Assembly (NCBI GenBank): GCA_016214035.1
Contig: JACRPF010000001.1
Coordinates: 1-64,000 of the forward strand
Source: Spirochaetota bacterium
GTDB lineage: Bacteria > Spirochaetota > Brachyspiria > Brachyspirales > JACRPF01
Direction of reading: 5' to 3'
DNA length: 64,000 nucleotides
Shown here one piece after another: positions 26,114 to 32,404 of this stretch. A program made the position numbers and the translations under genes. The stretch's first letter is position 1, and the number at the start of each line of letters is the position of its first letter. The notes under the pieces were generated by a model, which did not search any database, was not told the DNA's origin, and saw only the letters and a list, made by a program, of their open reading frames with translations.

Positions 26114-26449
26114 TCATACCTCCGTATATAATTTTTCAAGTGCGCTTTGCAGTGTTGCTTCCGACTGCACGCCGACGAAACCGGCAACCGGTTCCCCGTC
26201 CTTGAATATGATCAGGGTCGGTATGCTCGTGATGCCGAGCGCCTGCGCTGCGGCGGGGCTTTCATCCACATTGAGTTTGGCTATTTTCGCCTTGTCGCCG
26301 ATTTTCTTTGCGAGCGTCTCGAGAATGGGTCCCTGCATGCGGCAGGGCATGCACCATTCCGCCCAGAAATCGACGAGGGTAACGCCTTTGGCTACGGCTT
26401 CCTGAAAGCTGGTATCATCGAGCTTGATTGTAGTATCGGTTGCAGTCAT
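26114..26449 (-). CDS. Thioredoxin with CMPC active site
   Basis: 111 residues from the ATG at 26449, chosen for the AAGGAG site; a 60-residue upstream extension is rejected. LVDFWAEWCMPCRMQGPILE has the redox pair Cys33/Cys36 as CMPC rather than the usual CGPC, and ITSIPTLIIFKDGE gives the cis-proline. It is a soluble thiol-disulfide oxidoreductase. As first gene of the operon it is controlled by the palindrome and -10 box at 26477-26517, and its electron donor is probably the thioredoxin reductase fusion at the end of the same operon. Confidence 0.92.
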   Translation of the reverse strand: MTATDTTIKLDDTSFQEAVAKGVTLVDFWAEWCMPCRMQGPILETLAKKIGDKAKIAKLNVDESPAAAQALGITSIPTLIIFKDGEPVAGFVGVQSEATLQSALEKLYTEV

Positions 26450-26476
26450 GGTAAACTCCTTACTTTGATTGATTAT

Positions 26477-26517
26477 AGTATATGAAAGAACAATCCTAAT
26501 GTCTGTGACAATATCAC
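26477..26517 (-). promoter_or_regulatory. Promoter and Crp/Fnr-type site of the thioredoxin / Cys-rich peptide operon
   Basis: On the minus strand a TATACT -10 box occupies 26482-26477, giving a predicted start near 26470. GTGAC-AAT-ATCAC (26505-26517 as read on plus) is centred at 26511, which is position -41. There is no good -35 box. A palindrome replacing the -35 region at -41 is typical of class II activation by Crp/Fnr-family proteins. The same motif at the same distance occurs at 32343-32355. Confidence 0.6.
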
Positions 26518-26619
26518 CTAATTCATGACAGGTGTAATAATAGTCTCCCTGGGCGGGTATATTCCTTTGTAGAGTGTGTTTCAACAGCAACGACAAACGA
26601 TGAAAAGGAGACACTTCAG

Positions 26620-27207
26620 ATGAGATCATTAATGATCATCGGCTTGGCACTCATCGCGTTCAACGTAAACGCCCTCAGTATCCAGGCGGGAGTAAAGGCA
26701 CCGGCAATGCTTGGAATGAATATCACCGGCAATGCCGGGACATGGACGGGTTTTTTCTACGGCGGCGGGCTCGCGGTCGATATCGATTATCTCACATTGA
26801 CGAAAGATATGTCCTTGAGCGGTGAGGCATGGGGCATGTTTACCCTCGACCGCTATGCATTACCCCCAGACCTGTTCGTTCCGGGCGCCTATCAGCAGTA
26901 TTACAGCATCCGGTGGGGAGTTCTCGCGAAGTTCCATTTTTTCCGTCACGCCTATGCCGGTATCGGACCTACGTTCGTGACACACATGGCGGGTACCTAC
27001 GGCGATGCAGATACCGAACGGGCATTTATCGCCGCGAATCTCGGCACCGACGCGTTTCTCACGGCAGCCGGAGGGTATGCTTTTCCGGTCTTCGGGGCGT
27101 TCACTATTCCGGTAGAGATACAATTCGATTGGGGGCCCGGCATTACCGGCGCCGTTCCCATTTCATGCAGCATCAACGCCGGATTCGCCTATGTTTTCAA
27201 GTTATAG
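26620..27207 (+). CDS. Outer-membrane beta-barrel-like protein
   Basis: 195 residues with a short signal peptide (MIIGLALIAFNVNALS). Alternating, aromatic-rich strands follow, such as GTWTGFFYGGGLAVDIDYL and YYSIRWGVLAKFHFF. The end SINAGFAYVFKL has an aromatic near the terminus, as expected for an outer-membrane barrel. No specific family is recognised. AAAAGGAG lies before the start. The lipoprotein gene follows after 9 bases, so the two form a small transcription unit divergent from the thioredoxin operon. Confidence 0.65.
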   Translation: MRSLMIIGLALIAFNVNALSIQAGVKAPAMLGMNITGNAGTWTGFFYGGGLAVDIDYLTLTKDMSLSGEAWGMFTLDRYALPPDLFVPGAYQQYYSIRWGVLAKFHFFRHAYAGIGPTFVTHMAGTYGDADTERAFIAANLGTDAFLTAAGGYAFPVFGAFTIPVEIQFDWGPGITGAVPISCSINAGFAYVFKL

Positions 27208-27216
27208 GAGCCGCCC

Positions 27217-28293
27217 ATGAAAAATCTGATATTCAGTCTGAGCGCCGCATCGCTGGTGTTTTTCAGCCTGGCATGCACGCAGGATAACCCGTTATCACCG
27301 GCATCGTCGTTTTATACCGGTCCGTTCAGGGCTCAGTTCGTCAAAGCAGCGATTGTGGTATACACGGCTGCGAACGGCTCCATCATTCGGGCGAATGTCT
27401 CGAACGGCGGTGATGTGAAAACGCTTGCCGTTACCAATACATACGGCAATGCGCTTTCATTCAAAGCACTGACGCCCGACGAAAAATACGTGCTGTTCCG
27501 CGGCCGCAAACAGGGCGAGAGCAACGCATTGTTCCGTATCGACGCCGACGGTCTCAATGAACGCCGGTTCACGCAGGACTCGGCGACGATGTCATATATG
27601 CTGACAGCATCGTTCATCAATGACAACCGGCTTATCATACGGGAGCAGCCGGCAGGCTCCGCACTCTATGATTATCAGTATGCCGTATATTCAATAGATG
27701 CCGTGCGCGGCGATGCCATCGTGAACGATCCGGCCGGATCGGCGACGAATATCGGCGGCGTCTTCCCTTCCGCTGACGGAAGCGCGGTTTTCTATAACCG
27801 CCGGATCACCGCGGGAATTACCAATACATTTGAATTCGTGCGTTATAACACAGGCACCCGTACTGAGACGTCGCTTTCGTCATTCACGCTTACGAACCTT
27901 TCAGGACAGCTATCAATGACGGTTTCCCCTGATGCGGGACAGATCCTCTGCTATTATGCACTTGCATCAGGCACCGCAGGTCAGCGCTTCATACGCACCA
28001 TGTCAGCATCCGCGCCGGGTACGGCAGCCGAAGCCGGCTCCTTTACCGTCGCATCACCTGCCGTGCTCTGGTGGGTGACCTGGTCGCCATACAGCGACTG
28101 CGCGTATGCTTTTTATGCAGCCGACGGCTCGTGCGAAACAGGACTGCTTTCGATTACAACAGGACTCATGAGCCGCGTGAAAACGGTTACTGCGGCGGAT
28201 GTCGCCTCATCATATGCGGCAAATGACTCATTCGGCAGGGCATATTTCATCGGCACAAACGCTCCCCCGAATGCCCCCGTCACTCTGTGGTAG
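27217..28293 (+). CDS. Lipoprotein with a TolB-like beta-propeller
   Basis: 358 residues. MKNLIFSLSAASLVFFSLACTQ has a clear lipobox (SLAC, Cys20), so the mature protein is lipid-anchored. The rest shows propeller-type repeats (TPDEKYVLFRGRK, SADGSAVFYNRR, SPDAGQILCYYA, SPYSDCAYAFYAADGS), like the WD40-like/TolB repeats that read as X-P-D-G-x-x-hydrophobic. Partner and ligand are unknown. It starts 9 bases after the barrel protein gene and is probably co-expressed with it. A 164-base gap separates it from the sigma factor gene. Confidence 0.75.
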   Translation: MKNLIFSLSAASLVFFSLACTQDNPLSPASSFYTGPFRAQFVKAAIVVYTAANGSIIRANVSNGGDVKTLAVTNTYGNALSFKALTPDEKYVLFRGRKQGESNALFRIDADGLNERRFTQDSATMSYMLTASFINDNRLIIREQPAGSALYDYQYAVYSIDAVRGDAIVNDPAGSATNIGGVFPSADGSAVFYNRRITAGITNTFEFVRYNTGTRTETSLSSFTLTNLSGQLSMTVSPDAGQILCYYALASGTAGQRFIRTMSASAPGTAAEAGSFTVASPAVLWWVTWSPYSDCAYAFYAADGSCETGLLSITTGLMSRVKTVTAADVASSYAANDSFGRAYFIGTNAPPNAPVTLW

Positions 28294-28336
28294 TCACGTC
28301 ACATGCGCATGAACATCCGGCATGTATAAAATCTTC

Positions 28337-28365
28337 TTGACATGTGCGGCAATCTCGGTTAGGGT
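28337..28365 (+). promoter_or_regulatory. Possible promoter of the sigma factor operon
   Basis: TTGACA (28337-28342), a 17-bp spacer and TAGGGT (28360-28365). The -35 box is perfect and the -10 weak. It lies 92 bases before the start codon. Confidence 0.4.
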
Positions 28366-28457
28366 ACTACGCATCGGCTCATATGTGCAGCAGTGTGTAA
28401 TAAAAAATACCCGGACGGGCTATATCGTAACAGCATGAAAAAAGGATCTGAAGACGC

Positions 28458-29063
28458 ATGAGTCAAAGTCCGATAGATCGAGGCGCAAGCGACAGCCAGG
28501 ACATTCTCTGGGTGCGCCGTGTGCAGACGGGTGATACGTCCGCATTCCGCAATATCGTCGATAAATATAAAAACATCATCTATACATTGGCATACCGGCT
28601 CTGCGCGGACACGAATGATGCAGAAGACCTTTCACAGGACGCATTCATCCAGCTATTCCGCAAGATTGACCGTTTCGATCTGAAACGCCGGTTCTTTCCG
28701 TGGATGTATACGGTAGCCTACAATCACATCCGCAAAAAGAACATGAAAAAACGGCTTTCCACCGTCCCGTTCGATGAACTCACCGAAGTCATTGATACGG
28801 ACAATCCGGCAGAGCGCCGTGCGGTCGAAGATGCGGTACTCGCGGTGGTGAACCGTCTGAACGATAACCACCGGCGTATATTCATGATGCGCTTCTTCGA
28901 GCATCTTTCCTATGAAGAGATAGCCGGGGCGCTGAACGTTCCGATGGGTACGGTCGAAGGATGGCTGTTCCGTGCGAAGAATAAATTCCGTACGCTAGCG
29001 GCGGAGTGTAATATTCTCGACGCACTCCGGGTATATTGGGGTAAGGACGGAGAAAAAAAATGA
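28458..29063 (+). CDS. ECF-type RNA polymerase sigma factor
   Basis: 201 residues. Region 2 is visible as FRNIVDKYKNIIYTLAYRLCADTNDAEDLSQDAFIQLFRKIDRF with FPWMYTVAYNHIRKK. Region 4 reads LNDNHRRIFMMRFFEHLSYEEIAGALNVPMGTVEGWLFRAKNKFR. It would direct RNA polymerase to a specialised promoter set. The stop overlaps the start of the next gene by 4 bases (ATGA). That gene encodes a membrane protein suited to be the anti-sigma factor. Secreted and outer-membrane protein genes downstream may belong to its regulon. Confidence 0.93.
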   Translation: MSQSPIDRGASDSQDILWVRRVQTGDTSAFRNIVDKYKNIIYTLAYRLCADTNDAEDLSQDAFIQLFRKIDRFDLKRRFFPWMYTVAYNHIRKKNMKKRLSTVPFDELTEVIDTDNPAERRAVEDAVLAVVNRLNDNHRRIFMMRFFEHLSYEEIAGALNVPMGTVEGWLFRAKNKFRTLAAECNILDALRVYWGKDGEKK

Positions 29064-29569
29064 AACGCCGCATGAGAGACGATGAGTCAGACAAGTTTCT
29101 GAACGCGCTTGACGCGCACGGGCTTCCCGCGGCATCCAGGACGGCACCGGCGGGATTCACGGACGCGGTGATGCAGCGGCTTCCCAGGCGGGCCGCCCGC
29201 ACTCCGTTCACGCCGCCGCTTCGCGCCATACTGGCATCCGCTGCCGCGGTCGTCGTGTTGACCGTCAGCATCGGCATTGTCTCGTTCGTGCAGCAGCGCG
29301 CTCGGACCGTGGTGATCCGGTATGCCGGCGGCGGTGTACGGACGGTGGCGCTGGTGGGCGAGTTCAACAACTGGAATCCGGCGGCCGCGGCTATGCGGCG
29401 CTGCAGCGACGGAACATGGGAAGTGATCCTGAAAGTGCCGGCGGGACGCTACCGCTACCAGTTCATACTCGACGGATCGCGTTCCATACCGGACCCGAAT
29501 GCGTTCGAGTATGTCAGTGACCGGTTCGGCGGCACCAATTCGATATTGAACGTCAATGATGGAATATAA
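29060..29569 (+). CDS. Membrane protein with external CBM48/glycogen-binding domain, likely anti-sigma factor
   Basis: 169 residues. A charged cytoplasmic part (about 1-50) is followed by one membrane helix (about 54-76, LRAILASAAAVVVLTVSIGIVSFV). The external part is VVIRYAGGGVRTVALVGEFNNWNPAAAAMRR, then GTWEVILKVPAGRYRYQFILDG, which is the CBM48 / AMPK-type glycogen-binding sandwich. The gene overlaps the ECF sigma gene by 4 bases, the usual arrangement for an anti-sigma factor. There is no recognisable zinc anti-sigma motif, so the sigma-binding part is inferred. An external carbohydrate sensor that releases a sigma factor is a reasonable model. Confidence 0.75.
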   Translation: MKRRMRDDESDKFLNALDAHGLPAASRTAPAGFTDAVMQRLPRRAARTPFTPPLRAILASAAAVVVLTVSIGIVSFVQQRARTVVIRYAGGGVRTVALVGEFNNWNPAAAAMRRCSDGTWEVILKVPAGRYRYQFILDGSRSIPDPNAFEYVSDRFGGTNSILNVNDGI

Positions 29570-29591
29570 CCACACCACAAGGAGGCAGGTT

Positions 29592-30170
29592 ATGCTCACA
29601 AAGGTCGTAGCGATGTTCTGCTGTGCGGCGGCGTTGGCCGTGTACGCGCAGACGGACGGGGAGAAACGGGTCATGGCCCAGCTGCAGAAGGAAAATATCT
29701 GCACGGGCGAGGAAAAGGGACTGCGGCTGCAGGTCCGCGAGATGCTTGCGAACGGCAGCGGTGAACAGAAAGCGCTCTCGATGATACGCACCTGTGCGAA
29801 GAACGGGGTCACGGGCGATGAGATCGGTGCGACACTGGTCATCGCCAACCGCGCGATGCTTGCCGGCGCGAAAGCAGGAGACATTGAAAAAGATGTTGCG
29901 CTGGCGGCGAAAGAACGCGATCAGGAGCGCACGCGGGAACAGACGCGCACCCGCACCAAGGACGGCAGCGGCGAGGCGGCGTATGAGAACACGTTCAGCT
30001 ATCGCTTCATGAAAGCGGTAGAGTCGCGCCTTGAAAAGATGGATTCCAAAAAGGCCAAGGATACTGCTCAGCAGCTCAGACAGGAATCGCAGGAACGGCG
30101 GCAGGCGCAGGGTGAGAATAAAAAATCCGGCGGGAATACGGCTGCGGGAACCCCCGGCGGACGACGATAG
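29592..30170 (+). CDS. Secreted Arg/Gln/Lys-rich protein of unknown function
   Basis: 192 residues from the ATG at 29592, where AAGGAGG precedes. The signal peptide is MLTKVVAMFCCAAALAVYAQ. The mature part is helical and strongly charged. A middle section (KENICTGEEKGLRLQVREMLANGSGEQKALSMIRTCAKNGVTGDEIG) has two cysteines that could pair. A C-terminal tail is rich in Gln, Arg and Lys (TAQQLRQESQERRQAQGENK). No family is recognised. It lies 22 bases after the CBM48 membrane protein gene and probably belongs to the sigma-factor operon. Confidence 0.7.
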   Translation: MLTKVVAMFCCAAALAVYAQTDGEKRVMAQLQKENICTGEEKGLRLQVREMLANGSGEQKALSMIRTCAKNGVTGDEIGATLVIANRAMLAGAKAGDIEKDVALAAKERDQERTREQTRTRTKDGSGEAAYENTFSYRFMKAVESRLEKMDSKKAKDTAQQLRQESQERRQAQGENKKSGGNTAAGTPGGRR

Positions 30171-30254
30171 AAACCATCACTGACGTATCGATAGTGCGGC
30201 GGCGGGGCTGGCATGCAGACCCCGCCCGCCGTGATTTTAAATGAAAGGTGACCG

Positions 30255-30923
30255 ATGGCGATAAAAGGCAGACGACAATTGACCGGTATGCTTCTGGTGA
30301 TCCTGCTCTGTTCCGGCGTGAAACTTACAGCGGCCGGATATTTCTCACCGGAGCAGGAACGCTCAATAGATGCGGTCCTTTCCTCTATGAAAGACCGCCC
30401 CCTCGCGGCTGAATACTTCAGAAAACGTATCGACGAGGGGATCATGAAAAAAGCCGAACCCGCACGCATCATCGCGGCAATCGAGGATGAATGCCGGTAC
30501 TTTTTCCATCTCGAAGGCGCCGTGTTCAACCGGCTTCCGTTCCGGCTGAATGCCGCTGAGACAAATACCTTTTTCATGCTTTTTCTTGACGCACGGTTCA
30601 ACGGTCTTGATGACACCGCGCTCGCAGCGTCCGTAGCTGCGGCAAAAACGAATGCGGTATCGCGTGCCGATTTTTACGAAGCGGTCTCGTTCTATATATT
30701 TCTTCAGAACTTCATGCGTTCAGACATAAACCGCGGCGTCATACAGCTTCTGTTCGAACATCGTTACGACGCACGGGATATCGAATCGCTGAAACGCATT
30801 CTGCTGCATGCCGCACGTGAGAAAGTGGCACGCGCACGTATCGTTACAGCCGCCATTGACGGCATTCGTGAACATTATAAAGGCGCACGACTGGCGTCAT
30901 ACATCCAGCGTCAGATACAATAA
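30255..30923 (+). CDS. Secreted helical protein of unknown function
   Basis: 222 residues with an N-terminal signal segment (LTGMLLVILLCSGVKLTAAG). The remainder looks alpha-helical with no cysteine apart from one in EDECRYFF. No family is recognised. GAAAGG lies 8 bases before the ATG. The gene is followed 14 bases later by a barrel protein on the same strand, so the two are likely co-expressed, possibly as periplasmic and outer-membrane partners. Confidence 0.7.
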   Translation: MAIKGRRQLTGMLLVILLCSGVKLTAAGYFSPEQERSIDAVLSSMKDRPLAAEYFRKRIDEGIMKKAEPARIIAAIEDECRYFFHLEGAVFNRLPFRLNAAETNTFFMLFLDARFNGLDDTALAASVAAAKTNAVSRADFYEAVSFYIFLQNFMRSDINRGVIQLLFEHRYDARDIESLKRILLHAAREKVARARIVTAAIDGIREHYKGARLASYIQRQIQ

Positions 30924-30937
30924 CCAAGGAGCATCGT

Positions 30938-32056
30938 ATGCATACAGCCCGAAATATACTTGCGCTCATCACGTGCACCGGCATGCTGGCGGCGGCGCCG
31001 TTCTCGTCGTTCTTCACCGTGCAGGGTGACGCAGGATACACAACCGACATATTCTGCGATGCGAGCAGGATAGCCGACGGTTTCACGCAGCTTGCGGCAT
31101 TTTCCGGTTTTAACTGGCGTCTTGCGGACGGCGTCATCAACCGTACCCGCATTGACGCTGCGTATATGTTCTACTTTCAGAACAGCTGGGCCAATAATCT
31201 TGCCGCGGATGCGTCAACGATCCTTGAACTGCACCCGGCGGATTCGGTTACGCTGACGGCAGCAGGCGGGGCAAAAGTATTTTTTGACGCCCTGTCGCCG
31301 ACACTGCCCCGGTACACTACCAATGACAACATGAGCGGCACCGGCAGCGGCAGTGTGGAATTCGATATCGGCGATACCGCGTCATTATTCCTATCATATG
31401 ATTATCGTGCAACGGCGTATTGGAACTATGACCTTGACAGCGGCCGCCAGATCGCCTGGCTCGGTGTACGCTGGCACGCCGGCCTTTTCTCCGCATTCGA
31501 ACTGCGCGCCGGTTACGAACGGGCCGACTATCCGGAACTCCATACGCTCCGTCGTGTCGGCACGGCCATCAGCAATGACACTGCGCTGCGGGCAGACAAT
31601 GCCGGTTTGCTCGCATTTTCCTTCACCTATGAGGAGGATACGCATTTCTCAATGACCATCAATAATGAGGCGATCTATCGTGATTCGAACGGCGACCTTG
31701 TGATAACGAATAACAATACGCTCGACGATGAATATTATCGTGAGACACGAAATAGACTGTCCATCGGCATTGACATCACACCGCAGGAGGGCACGAAGAT
31801 AAGTATCGACGCGCGCGATACGATCTCATTTTTCCCGCAACGCAATGCCTTAAGCGCGCTGTATGCGGTCACGGGATCTCATGTCTGGAAGAATTATCTT
31901 GATGCCGGTATTACGCTCGACCAGGATCTTTTCAGAAATGAGAACACGGGATTGTCGTTCTCCATAGGTGCATTGTACTTCCGCTCGGACGCAAACGACT
32001 ACTTCGAATGCTTCGACGGATTCGATATCCGTCTGACTTTAAAATTCTGGCTCTGA
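30938..32056 (+). CDS. Outer-membrane beta-barrel protein
   Basis: 372 residues with signal peptide (NILALITCTGMLAAAPFSS). Long alternating strands with aromatic girdles follow (SLFLSYDYRATAYWNYDLDS, SAFELRAGYERADYPEL, TGLSFSIGALYFRSDAND). The C-terminus is IRLTLKFWL, ending in an aromatic-hydrophobic pair typical of barrel insertion signals. The number of strands suggests a mid-sized barrel. The specific function is unknown. AAGGAG precedes the start. It is the last gene of the plus-strand series that starts with the sigma factor, and converges on DUF2892. Confidence 0.75.
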   Translation: MHTARNILALITCTGMLAAAPFSSFFTVQGDAGYTTDIFCDASRIADGFTQLAAFSGFNWRLADGVINRTRIDAAYMFYFQNSWANNLAADASTILELHPADSVTLTAAGGAKVFFDALSPTLPRYTTNDNMSGTGSGSVEFDIGDTASLFLSYDYRATAYWNYDLDSGRQIAWLGVRWHAGLFSAFELRAGYERADYPELHTLRRVGTAISNDTALRADNAGLLAFSFTYEEDTHFSMTINNEAIYRDSNGDLVITNNNTLDDEYYRETRNRLSIGIDITPQEGTKISIDARDTISFFPQRNALSALYAVTGSHVWKNYLDAGITLDQDLFRNENTGLSFSIGALYFRSDANDYFECFDGFDIRLTLKFWL

Positions 32057-32065
32057 TGTCATCAG

Positions 32066-32281
32066 TTATTTCTTAGCGCGGGTAGTGATGCCGAACGGCA
32101 GATAGATCAGACACACACCGGTTGCCGCGGTGAAGAGCGCAACTGCACCGAGTATGATGATTATCACGGGAACCCATCCGCCCACAGCACCTGTCAGTTT
32201 GAGCGCAACTCCTGTTCCGGCAAGTCCGAGGCCGATGATAAGACGGATGACGCGATCGGCTGTTCCTTCGTTTTGTTTCAT
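32066..32281 (-). CDS. DUF2892 small membrane protein
   Basis: 71 residues from the ATG at 32281, with AAGGAG upstream; a longer frame is ignored. NEGTADRVIRLIIGLGLAGTG starts the family pattern, followed by two hydrophobic helices and TAATGVCLIYLPFGI, which corresponds to the TGxCxxYxxxGI motif of DUF2892 (YgaP-like membrane segment). These proteins often accompany rhodaneses or other sulfur genes, though their role is unclear. The promoter shares a Crp/Fnr-type palindrome with the thioredoxin / Cys-rich peptide operon. Confidence 0.88.
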   Translation of the reverse strand: MKQNEGTADRVIRLIIGLGLAGTGVALKLTGAVGGWVPVIIIILGAVALFTAATGVCLIYLPFGITTRAKK

Positions 32282-32314
32282 TGTAATTCTCCTTTTCTTT
32301 AACGTAGTGGATAT

Positions 32315-32355
32315 ATAATAGTATTTCCCGGGAGCTGTGACCGTGACAATGTCAC
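32315..32355 (-). promoter_or_regulatory. Promoter and Crp/Fnr-type site of the DUF2892 gene
   Basis: On minus, TATTAT (32320-32315) is a good -10 box with predicted start near 32308. GTGAC-AAT-GTCAC, a perfect palindrome at 32343-32355, is centred at 32349, position -41. The distance from -10 to palindrome centre is 34 bases, the same as at the thioredoxin operon. Confidence 0.6.
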
Positions 32356-32404
32356 CCATAACCGGGCGCTGATCGACATCGCCTGAAATATTCCCGCGTC
32401 GCGA

